Below the pieces are notes generated by a model. The model made no database searches, was not told the DNA's origin, and worked only from the letters and a program-made list of their open reading frames with translations. DNA of 64,000 nucleotides from Zeugodacus cucurbitae (taxonomy: Eukaryota; Arthropoda; Insecta; Diptera; Tephritidae), in the NCBI RefSeq assembly GCF_028554725.1, contig NC_071667.1:52879501-52943500 (forward strand). Reading direction: 5' to 3'. Shown piece after piece: positions 1-10,509 of this stretch (within the stretch, counting starts at the first letter, position 1; each line of letters opens with the position of its first letter). Position numbers and translations under genes: made by a program.

Positions 1-1790
1 CACTGTCCATCCAATTTAACGCAAATTATATGTAAAATATAGTGTTTCCAACGTTTTTCGTTTGTGAATTAACGCGTTTTTAGTAGTTTCCAATATAATA
101 CCGAAAGTATCGGTCTATTTATGAGACATATTAAGCAGACCAAGCGAGGATATTTTCCTTACAACAGTGTTTCCTTGTACATTGCTCAGTATCGTCCGTA
201 TATTAAATAGAATAACCTTCGACTTAATACTGTACCGATGCCCCTGCCTCCAATCGCAAAACATGACTTCGTGTGACTTAGACTTAAAAATAAAGAGAAG
301 CAAGCATACGTGAAGATCTATGGGCTATCCCAAAAATCGAGTTTGAACAGTGTTTCAACGACTGGAAGTAGCTCTGGCATAAACGCATAATATGGAATTT
401 GAGTTTTTGAATGTTTTATATTGATATATTAGATTTTAATTTACTGAGTATGTAATCGTTGTTATTGAATGGGAGAATAATCGGCATAACTCGCTGATAA
501 ATTCCACTTATGAGCTATATCAATTAATAATACTTATTATATTTATAAATTAAGAACGGCATACATAAGTGCCAAATACTTGAGTGAGCTATTTACATAT
601 TGTATGTATATGTAAATATGTACATATGTATATAGGTCAAATGCATAAAATCAGCAAATGTCAATTGACAACATTAATAACAGAAACACTTGCATAAAAA
701 CAACAACAACAAAATTGCACAATGCAAACAAAAAGTGCTAAATTGCAAGTAAATATGTTTGTATGTTTGTATGTCTGTATGGGCGTATGCTAATGACACG
801 CCATAATAATTAAACAATTGCATTTAAATTGCCTACGAAAGTGCCACTCATTTTGTGGCATTTTGCGGTGGCACGCTGCCGGCGTTGGCGCACATTTAAT
901 ATAGACATTTTACAACATAACTTTCGTGCGTTTCGGACATCTTCCTGCCTGTCGTTTGGCCGCCACCCACTTTGCGCTCGCTGTGCAGCCTGCGGTTGCC
1001 TTCCGGTCAATTTGTGTACTTTTATTTTACGGCGGAGCTTTTTATTTTATTTTTATTTTCGTCCATCATAATGGCATGCATAATTTCTTGCTTTGTGGTG
1101 GCGTAAAGGAACTTGCGTGCTAATAATGCTTTTATTACGATTGCTGTCATTAGGCTTGTGTTGTTGCGGCTTTTATGCTTTGTGTGGGTTCTATAATGAA
1201 ATTCAAACGACACCCTTGATGTACAATTGTTTTGCAAATGCTCTAAAAAGTTGGTACATTTATTTTTGCATATATTTTATATATGTATATTTTCAGTCTT
1301 ACCAATAGCACTATAGGATCTTCTTTGTTTTTATGCATATTTCTTCTAATTTAAAGATATATAATTTTTCATCAAAGTGTTTTTTTCTGGAAGATTTATA
1401 TTGAAATTAAATAAATACGCATACCAGGAGAAAGGTCGCTTAACGACATATACAACCGTGCCGAAAAAAATTGGTCCAATATTTTTCGAAAAAAAGCTTT
1501 TATTTTTTTCGAGTATCCGACTTTAACCACTATAACGTCTGCCATGTAAGCATGACCGAATCATTTGTACACCATTGAATTAAGATGAAAATTTGGATTG
1601 CATCCTTATTTTAGATTTTTTATTAATTATATCCTATATTTCGATTTTGAAGATTAACTTCGAAAATCGAAGAAAGCACGTTTTTTACTTATCTCGTAAG
1701 TCTGGTTCAATGCCCAGCCGAGTGTTGTACGATGTAATATATAAAGTATAGTGGAGCGAGCGGAGTTCTGTATTTTCTTAAACCCAACAT
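1..1790. other. AT-rich 3' flank, nothing recognised
   Basis: No coding, RNA or element signature was found. There are short TATG/TGTA simple repeats (about 595-635 and 755-790) and one less AT-rich patch at about 840-990. Short open frames here lack family signatures. Confidence 0.5.
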
Positions 1791-1799
1791 ATCATCCTT

Positions 1800-2660
1800 G
1801 TCTCAGATGCTTTTGGCACAGGGGCACACTATTATATGGAAAACATAATAAAATATCGGAGAGAATTAATTATAATTTTTGTAAAAAATTTGGCTACACG
1901 TACTGAGGTCCTCATGTTCGATCTATGAGCCTTTGAAAAGTTATAGTCCGAGTTCGGCGATTTAAAGCTGAGCGATGTCACACGGTTACACGCATTTGTA
2001 CAAAATTGTTCCGATATCTTCACTGGTGCTTAATTTATATATCCCATTGAAAGAATCGGATGAACTTCAAAAGTGTGGTATACTGACGTATACTATTTTG
2101 CCCATAACTTTAACATTGAGATGTCAAGAACATGTTACTAACCGAATTTCGTTGAAATTGGTCTAATTGTTGTAAGCAATATAGATTTTGACTCACAATT
2201 GGGCGGCGCCACGTCCAATGTCCACTTTTTATACCAATCACAGTACGGTCCGTTTACATCAGCTTTATTATAATGTTTTGGCTTCCAGGAATATTTTAGT
2301 TGTGTTACAGTATTTCAACATAACATTTGTATTAGTTGTTTTTTGTTGGGCGTGGTTATAATCTGATTTATCTATTTGTATAATGAAGTGCCTTAGGGAA
2401 ATGATACCAGAAGGTTTGGTTGGCTTTAGTAGTTTAAAATATAAGTACAAAAACTTAGTAGGGGGCAGGGTCACGTCCACTGTCTCAACAAAATTTCGTC
2501 CAAATATACCAATCCAATACACTATGGAACTTTCATAACTTTATTTATGGCTCAGTTATAGCACCTAATAGTTTGTCGGTTATCGCCATTTTGTGAACGT
2601 GGCAATGGTCCGATTTTGCCCGTCCACAATACCAATTTTCTGAAGCCACACTGCGCCATA
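1800..2660 (+). repeat. Dispersed repeat family, diverged copy
   Basis: Landmarks shared with other copies in the window: a 'GGCACAGGGGCACACTATTA' block near 1812, 'ACTGAGGTCCTCATGTTCGA' near 1900, a 'CCGAATTTCGTTGAAATTGG' block near 2142, a 'GGGCGGCGCCACGTCC' block near 2200, and 'TATCGCCATTTTGTGAACGTGGCAATGGTCCGATTTTGCCC' landmarks at 2581-2620. The same blocks in the same order occur at 54.1-54.8 kb. No intact coding frame. The class is not known to me. Confidence 0.6.
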
Positions 2661-2894
2661 AGATGCGATAGTATAATAAAATATCTATTTGATAAGTGTT
2701 ATGACAAAATTGTAAAGTATAGATTTGTTGGACGTATCTAAAAAAAAAAAAACATTGTAAACATTCGAGAAATTATTTTAGATGGCCATAAAATGAAATT
2801 GAGTGTTTTAGTTAACATCACTTACATCTCAAAAGTAACCCTAAAGGAAAGGAAGGTTTTTTGAACATCAAATCAAACGAAAATATGGTACTGA

Positions 2895-2990
2895 TGAACT
2901 GTAATAGGAACAAGTATATTTGTGACTTTGTGACTGTGAATGAATCATGGATACACCATTACATACATAACTAAGGCCAAGTGGAACTCA
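2895..2990 (+). pseudogene. Relic of a mariner-type transposase
   Basis: A plus-strand frame reads CDFVTVNESWIHHY, close to the FVTVDETWIHHY block around the first catalytic Asp of mariner transposases; here Asp is replaced by Asn and Thr by Ser. A stop follows seven codons later, and a one-base shift gives TKAKWNSA, which could be the diverged continuation. No terminal repeats were located. It is a short, dead fragment. Confidence 0.45.
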
Positions 2991-3419
2991 GCGGTATGGC
3001 TGTATCTAGTATTATTAATTTTTAAATCCACATTGCATTATTTCCACTAACTATCTCGGACAAGGTTAAATAATCATTGATCTATATAACGGTATGTTAT
3101 TGGAACAATTGAATGTCTAAGTCAAAATTAGGCCAATGCAGCAAACGGTTGCTTTCGGTAATTGTTAAGAGATCCGTGAAAAATGAATGCAGCCACTCAG
3201 ATATGCCTTACAAAAGGTACAAAATAAGCAGCATTTTGGGTATGGAGTTTCGCATTTGACTTAGGCTTCGACATATAAGGAGCAACTTCGATAAAAAAAA
3301 CACCAAAATCTCTAGGCTTTACTGCCAGTCGGCTCAAGGCGGCAGTATGAAGGAACAAAGGTTTAAAGTCGAATTTCGCGTGGGTAAAATTACTGGGTAC
3401 TACTGAATATCTTTTCAAA

Positions 3420-4697
3420 ATATCAAAAATAATTCAAGCATAATATGTACCAAGGGTAGGTAGTAGTAGAGGTGTGATCAGTTGTCGAGACGATGGTTTC
3501 GGAAAATTGTTGTCATCAGAAGCTGAAGTAGGTAAATTTATTTTATTTAAATATATGTGTATACATACGTAATTTATATTTAATAAAAAAATAAGGAAAT
3601 ATTAAATCAGTTAACACACTAACCATTTAATAACTCGTTCTTTCTCCCACAAACGATAACGGAATTAAATTAATAATAAATGCATGAATTGTAAACGAAT
3701 CAAGTGGTAAATAAATATTGATTGATAAATGGGATTGTTGTGTACTTACATGTTTTCCCCTGTAGCTGCTGCGCGGCAAATCAAAGTATTTATGTAAATA
3801 AGTAAATCGGTTTTGTTTTGTTTTTAGCATTAAATGATTTTTATTAATTTGAATTTGATCAATAAATAAAACATATCATAAAAACAACTTATTTGATAAC
3901 TGCAAATATCATAGCGCACCACAATGTACATAATGCAATTATACATATCTCTGTGACTGTATGTATGTTTATGTATACATACAACTGTATTTATATATAT
4001 GTAGTATGTAGTGCATTTCTATACATACAAATAACTATGTACGTACAAAGGCTTAAGTTGACCAGAATTATGTTTGTATGTATTTATTCATATATTTTAT
4101 ATATATTCGTTTAGTAAATATGTAAGCATTTTTGTGGTACACACTGTACCCGATTTGTATGTAAATATGATGTCTGTTGTTGCTGTTGGTAATGCGGTTA
4201 ATGCTGAAATCTTTACGGAAATTATTTTAAATGTGGAAAATTTGAAATAAAATATTTCTTGTATGTGTAGGTAGACCAGTATATAATTGAATTTACAGTT
4301 GTATCGTAGGAATTTCAACAAAATTTGCTTTTCACATTTTAATGCAAATGCGTATTTTCGTAGTGAGCAATACATTGCATACAAATTAGGGCGTTCAAAT
4401 TATTTTTCGGTACATAAATACTTATAATTGTATATATGTATGCATGTATTTTTGTGTATATACTGCAAAGCATATGCGCTTATAGACATCTCGCTGTCGA
4501 GCACTTAGCTGCAATTTAAATAGGATCATTTTATGTCATATTTTTTGTTTTATTTTTTCATTTTTACAAACATTTTCTTTTTTTTTAATTTTAATACTAA
4601 TATGTGTAGTTTTTTGTTATTTATGACATGCGTTTATTAAATTCTAACACTTTTTCCACTGGGATGTGCATATGTATATGAATTACTGATTTCCATG
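3420..4697. other. AT-rich sequence, nothing recognised
   Basis: There are no supported genes or elements, only ATGTATGT-type simple sequence around 3960-4110 and 4430-4460. Confidence 0.5.
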
Positions 4698-6071
4698 TAC
4701 AGTGTGTGATAAAATTGTTCACGATTTGTTGCAGCAGTTTTGAAAAAATTAAAAATTATAAAATAACGAAACTTACATTTTTTGTGAAAACTCATTTTTA
4801 TTATTTTTTTGTAAAATTTTAAAATTATTCAAAATTAAATTTTGCGTAAAAAACTCGTTCTATTATTTTATCAAAATGTTGAGTAGAAGAATTTTGCCCG
4901 AAATATTACAATTAAACATTTTTGGAATAGGTGAAACCCTTATGGAATTTCGGATCAAGTTTCCAAAAACTGCTCAGACATTTATTTTTGGCAGAGATTA
5001 GAGCTTAAAAACCTCCATAAATGTAGAATAAATTAAAACATCTCAGTACAATCCATAAAAAATTATCTGTCTAAGCTCAAGAAACCAATGTTTCTGAAAT
5101 ATGCACTGTCAAAATCGGGGTTAGGCTCAAATGTAACCTCTAAAGCTCCAATTTCCCTTAATGCCTAGCATGCCCTAAACCTTTCAGTTTCAAATCAAAG
5201 GTTCCAAATCAGAGGAACACCGCAGACCTTGGAACACTTAAAACACGGGTCGTACCTGTGGTAATCTTGACAGTGAACAGACCAAAAAACTTCAATTTTT
5301 GAGTAAAAGAAAAGACAGGGGTCATCACGAACACTTACCTCTGAGAGGTCACCTGCACAGACTTAGTATAGTATAAATGAAAGATTGTAGGGTATGCCTG
5401 GAGGATGATGAGTCGCTAGAACATTACCTTTGCGAATGGTCAACCTTCAAACGGTTAAGAAGTGCTCCTAATACTCCAACCAAAGAGAAATTGGGCAGCT
5501 GGAATGGAAAAAATGAAGAAGTTTCGTCAAATCGACCAAGTTGTTTAGTTGGGGTACCTCTAGGGAGCACATTGAACTTAATGATGACCTAAGTGCGGTC
5601 AGGCTCTCTTTGCCCCCCATTTCAACCAATCAAAGCTCCATCTTAAAAGTGTAGTAATATACAAAAAAGAATAGAGAAAACTATGAAATGATACACTTCC
5701 TGCTAACTAACTAATTAATTTCAAGAGCATCACAAAGAACCTTGTTCTACACCGATAACACCTATTGAGTTATGTTTATGAAATCGTGACTGAATTTAAA
5801 AAATATATTAATTTCGGGAAGAATATGTATATTTCGAAGAATTTTTATTAAACATAAAAATTTAAGCCTTGAAATCCCTCAAGTTTATTTTTCGAGATTT
5901 TCTGAGAATATTTCGTTGTTGTTGTAATTTATTTTTAAGACCTTTCAAAATTAAAACTTAATATTCTCACTTAATTTAAACGTTTTAAACCTTGCTCCTT
6001 CCAAGTATTAAAAAATGTTTTCTGAAATTAAATAAACCTTTAACACATGAACAATTTCGTCGCACACTGTA
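4698..6071. mobile_element. Tc1/mariner-type element with terminal inverted repeats, no transposase seen
   Basis: The left end at 4700 reads CAGTGTGTGATAAAATTGTT. The reverse complement of the right end (6069 downward) reads CAGTGTGCGACGAAATTGTT: 17 of 20 positions match. Both ends are flanked by TA (4698-4699 and 6070-6071), the target duplication of Tc1/mariner transposons. The 1.37-kb body holds no transposase frame; instead it contains a piece of a non-LTR retrotransposon near 5300-5640. It is best read as a non-autonomous or disrupted Tc1-like element. Confidence 0.75.
5305..5640 (+). pseudogene. Non-LTR retrotransposon ORF2 tail with CCHC-type finger, fragment
   Basis: The frame reads LPLRGHLHRLSIV, stop, MKDCRVCLEDDESLEHYLCE, matching the segment after the RNase H domain of RNase-H-bearing insect non-LTR elements: a 'GH..LR.HLHRLGI' block followed by C-x2-C-x8-H-x4-C (residues CRVC...HYLC). 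One stop interrupts it, and frame is lost downstream. The upstream RNase H and RT parts are missing. It lies wholly inside the Tc1-like element. Confidence 0.6.
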
Positions 6072-7400
6072 TGTGCATGTTGTGTTTTTCTTTTTCATTA
6101 TGTATATTTATGCATATTTACCACCTAAATGCAGTGCTTTTAAATTGATTTTGCAGTAATTCATTCAGTTTTGTTGCCAATTTCCGCCTGAAACAAAGAA
6201 AATGCTAAATGTTCTATAATAACTTGTTGTTGTTGTCCTATTTTTTACAATTTCCAACTAAATACAAATACACTTGTCTCATATACAATTAATTTTTAGC
6301 TGCTGACACGCATTGCTTACGCTTATAATAATAAATTTCTTTTATTTTGCCTTCTACAACAACTCAAAAAAGCATTTATTAAGATGCTGAGTACATAATA
6401 CCCATATACTACAGTACATATGTATGTACGCGTATGTAACGCCACATGCTCATGAGTGCACAGAAATTACATGTAAATATGGTTTGCTTACTTACTTAAT
6501 TTATTTCCATTTGCTTTGTCTCTTATGATTTTTATTACTTTTCTATAATTTTCATACCAATCGCAAATATTTTCTAAGTTCTTTTTCTGTTTAATTTTCA
6601 ATTTTCTTTCGAATTTTATCAAAGTAGCAATTACGGTAATTATTATTAGCTAAAAATGCTTATAATTGAAGGTTTCACCACACCACTTTGTTCTAGTGTT
6701 TTTGTTGCTATTTATTTTATTATTTCATATTTTTCACTTAATTTTATTGAACAGCAGTTTCAGCTGCTTCGTGTTTTAGCGATTTTCATCTTTATTTCTC
6801 TATTAGTTTGCTTAATAGCCGCCAATTTGTTGTAATAACAGTTGGATTTTTGCTTTGCTGTGATTTTTGTTGTTGCATTTTTGCTCACTTTTTTACGGTA
6901 ATTTTTCGCATTCCTCACTTAATTTGTTTGCTTAGCTTTTTCTCTACTATAACATTTTTCATCCTATTAAGCACACTAATCTGTTCTCATAACTTGCTTC
7001 ATATACATACATACATATTTTTGTATATATATGCGTCCATTACTTACTGCATACTTTTTGTAAACTGTAACGGTGTGCCTTGTTGCATACAATTTATTTT
7101 CATTCAAGTTCAACTAAAATATTGCACAAAAACTGTAATTATTGGAGTATAAGCATTGAAGATTTATTTGAACCATCAATAAATGTGTGTGTCAAGCATT
7201 TACAAAAAAAAAATCGCATGCAATTAATTTTTATGCAAATTGTTAGTATGATTTACTATTAAACGAACCATAAATTGTAGAAATTGCTTTTCAATAAATG
7301 AATACTTTGCAACTTAAGCGAACAGAAAAAGTTGTAAGTTGTGCTTATCGGAAATCTCTTTAATTGAATGAACAGAAAAGTTGTAATATTCTTTTATTAA
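6072..7400. other. T-rich sequence, nothing recognised
   Basis: AT-rich sequence with TTGTTGTTG simple repeats. The open frame at 6808-7152 is hydrophobic only because of T-rich codons and matches no family that I know. Confidence 0.5.
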
Positions 7401-7406
7401 TATCAC

Positions 7407-8363
7407 GAAAGCTCAAGGGAACTCATCTTAAACACTTCATACTGCTCTACTTGCATGAAATCTCACATTAATCAGTGTTTTTTGTAAAAAGCTTCAAAGA
7501 AAGCTCACCTACACACTTTTGATCATATCTTTTGACAATATCAATTTGTGTAATTTTCACAGTAGATCTAAAAAACTGTGATAGAAAGATTCTATTTTTA
7601 TTAGAAAGAATTTATTTATATTTAAAAATTTAGAGAACGTTTCTGAAAGCTCAAACAGTTGTATCACTCCTGCAAAATACTTCAGAGAAAGCGCAAAAGA
7701 TGTGAGAAATTCTAAAAGTATTTTACTGAAATTAAAAAAAAAATTATTAAAAGTTGCTGAAAGCTCAAGTTGTGGTGTCACATCTGAAAATTAATATAGT
7801 GAAAGCTCAAGGGATGTGATAAATTCTGAAAAAGATGCCACATTCTGATTACTGCTCCACATTTGTAAGAGGAATTGTCAAATTGAGTTACATATATATT
7901 TATATACTTTCAGAATCTGGCTTATGAAAGCTTTCGTGAAAGCTCCAAATTTTTTTTCTAGAATTAGGCATTGAAGTTAACTGCACTGTTATCCAAATAA
8001 ATATTATTAGTTTACAATGACTTTATAGAAATATATGACAAAAGTTACATTCAAATGTATCCAATTTCAGTTTCCGATTTGTGAAAGCTTATGTGAAAGC
8101 TTTAAATACTTTTTCTGGAATTCTATATTGAAGTTAATTGTACTGCAATACAATAATTTTATAGAAAATATTTGACAAAGGCTTTCAAATGAAAGCTTTC
8201 AAGAACTTTCGCAGATTTGCTTTTAACATCAGTTACAGATATATTTACTAGTTCTTTTTAAAGACATCAAAAATTACAACTTTTTTTAAATTACCATGAA
8301 ATTTAATTGAAACGGTTCAGATTTAATTGAAAGATTCAGTTGCGTGAAAGCTCTCATGAAAGC
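7407..8363 (+). repeat. Cluster of GAAAGC motifs
   Basis: GAAAGC occurs 13 times on the plus strand in 957 bp: 7407, 7499, 7645, 7687, 7759, 7801, 7926, 7938, 8083, 8095, 8191, 8346 and 8358. Eleven of these are GAAAGCT. Three are doubled at 12-bp spacing (7926/7938, 8083/8095, 8346/8358). The spacing is otherwise irregular, so it is not a simple tandem satellite. It sits about 2 kb past the Cow stop. Confidence 0.65.
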
Positions 8364-8369
8364 TCATGA

Positions 8370-10043
8370 TTGTATTGAAATGAAATCAAGTCGCTCGCGT
8401 GAAATTAATTTTTAATTATAATTGTAAAATCGTATTATTATTTTATATTTTATTACATATTTAATAATTTTTGTTTTTTCTTCCTTCCTTTTCAGCGCAG
8501 CAAATGTCCGCCTTCAACTGTCATACTTGTTTACTAGCACTACGCATATTTATCAACACTCAAAAAGCTTATCATTTGGTTTCGTTAAATAGTACAACTA
8601 TGTTGGCAACTCTTTCCATTTTATAAGGTAGGTAGCAGTTTCACAATAATTACTCTTCTATTTATGAATTTATTACTGTCACTTAGTTTTTATTATGATT
8701 TCATATAAAGATTGCAAAGCAGCTGCGCGTCGCATTTACTTCTACTTCTCTGACTTTTCTTCTTATTTTTGCATCTGTTTTGCTGCATTTTGATGCGCCG
8801 TTTTTAGTATATTTTAGTAAATAGGTTTTTTTTATTAAAGTACGCTCTTCGATTTTTTGTTGTTGCTTTTTTTGCGATTAAGTTGCAACTTAGGCTGTGT
8901 TCAAACAAATTTGCTGTGTTTCAATGTTAGTGTGTGTGTGTGCTTCGGTTCTTATAAATTTTTTCGCGTTCAATTTTTGCTTTTGTTAAATGCATACATA
9001 TTTACTTGCATTTGAAATTATTTTTGCTTTAGTTGTTGTTGTTGCTTTTTATATTTGTTCATTTATTTATTTTTTTTTTTTTGAAAACTTATCACAAAAT
9101 TTATTGGGCGGAATTTTAGCGTGTACGATACATAAATTTCTATAACGGAATATGTAGTGAAAATCAAATTTGAAATGTAAAATGTGAAAAATAAATGCAT
9201 AAGAGTAAAGTAAATATATATGTATGTATATAGTATATGTAAGTGAGTATGTTTAAAAATGATTTGCTGTGTCATGGCTGAGTTGACCAACAGATTAGGC
9301 GCTAATTTGCTCTTAAACTTTGACTTTTATAAATTTCATTATCTTTTTTTTCAATTTAATTTAATTTTTTTTATTATATTTTATATTTAGTTTTCTTCTA
9401 ATTTGCTACACTTTATAAGCTAACGACGGCATGAGAATTCAAACAAGAAAATTAATCAGTTTAAGAGTATTGCTTGTATGGGGAGTTTAGAAGTGTTTCT
9501 TTTTGTTGTTGTTGTTTTTGCTTTTTTTTTTGGTGTTTCTTTATGTGTTTCTTTTAAGTTTACTGCTATTTTGTGGCATTTTCGTGTGTCTCTCTGTATA
9601 TGTCACTGTGTGTGTAAGCGCTTACTAGTCCAAAAGCTTGCCAGGTATGTATGTCTTTAATTTTTCTGCTTTTCTTTACAAAAACAACACACATTAAGTT
9701 TTCTATGCACTTTACCGTTACTTCTAATTTAATTTTCTCTCTTTTTTTATTTGCTTTTTTCGTAAATTTGCATAAGCTTTTCAAATGCTGCAACAGAGAG
9801 TACGCTTACAGCAATTCTTACTATTTCCCGTTAGTTACTTATACTACTGTACTATGCAATTGTTGTAATCTGTGTTGTTGCGAGCGCATGCCGGAAATGT
9901 TGTAATGCATTTTTTTTTTGTAAGAGAAATGAGAATTAATACGCTAATTGTTACTATTGTTTTTGTAATAATTTTACAATCATTTTTTAATACTTTTCTT
10001 TTATGTATACATATATATATATATATATATTACTGTTTTGTTT
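8370..10043. other. AT-rich 3' flank of Cow, nothing recognised
   Basis: There are poly-T runs, TTGTTGTT repeats and an (AT)n tract at about 10011-10030. Short open frames carry no domain signatures. Part of this may be a longer Cow 3' UTR. Confidence 0.45.
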
Positions 10044-10399
10044 TTTATTTATAAAAATTAATTTACATACAAAATTAATTTTTCATTGCGCACAATTTTA
10101 GCATTTTTTCAACGCTACTGTTTAATAAAGATTTCTTCTTTTACAATTTGCGCCAACACTTGTTACCTTCAACTGCGTCAGCATTGTTCTTATATATTTA
10201 TGTCTATATATTTACTTATGTAATGCTTCAAATAAAAATCATAAGTTTGAGATATCCTTTTTTTCATCTTCTCCTTGTCTGCCTCCTCATTTTCCAACTC
10301 AACTTCAAGTAAAATCCCAACAGCATACACCACCTCATTCTCTCCGGCACCTACCTCGTGTTGAGCGTTTTCAAACTCTGCCACTTAGTTTCATTTCGT
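10044..10399 (-). other. Cow: Probable Cow 3' UTR with candidate poly(A) signal
   Basis: The minus strand after the stop is AT-rich. The first AATAAA on that strand I found lies at 10049-10044; a weaker ATTAAA is at 10126-10121. The segment 10384-10190 is open in the same frame as Cow and is rich in Glu, Val and Lys, but in-frame TAA, TGA and TAA codons separate it from the coding region, so I treat it as UTR. The true 3' end cannot be fixed without transcripts. Confidence 0.4.
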
Positions 10400-10509
10400 T
10401 TAGAATACCAACATTTGATCGGCACTTCCTTCCGCACTGTCGTCGTCGTCTTCGGTCTCTTCGTCCTCATCGTCGGAGGTGAGTGATGAGGCGTTATTCA
10501 CAACGGATT
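10400..10509 (-). CDS. Cow: Cow terminal coding exon: acidic C-terminal tail
   Basis: The exon encodes visible residues 479-513, with Glu478 split. The sequence runs ESVVNNASSLTSDDEDEETE, then four Asp, then SAEGSADQMLVF and TAA at 10402-10400. Testicans end in an acidic tail, so composition and position fit. The acceptor AG is at 10510-10511. There is one possible N-glycosylation site (NAS). No Ser-Gly dipeptide is present, although vertebrate testicans carry glycosaminoglycan sites in this part of the protein. Confidence 0.9.

Noticed and set aside
4097..4384. 95-residue minus-strand open frame near 4.1 kb
   Set aside because: Low-complexity, AT-driven codons and no recognisable motif.
6808..7152. 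114-residue hydrophobic open frame that looks like a membrane protein
   Set aside because: Runs of Phe, Leu and Ile come from T-rich DNA; no homologous pattern or gene context.
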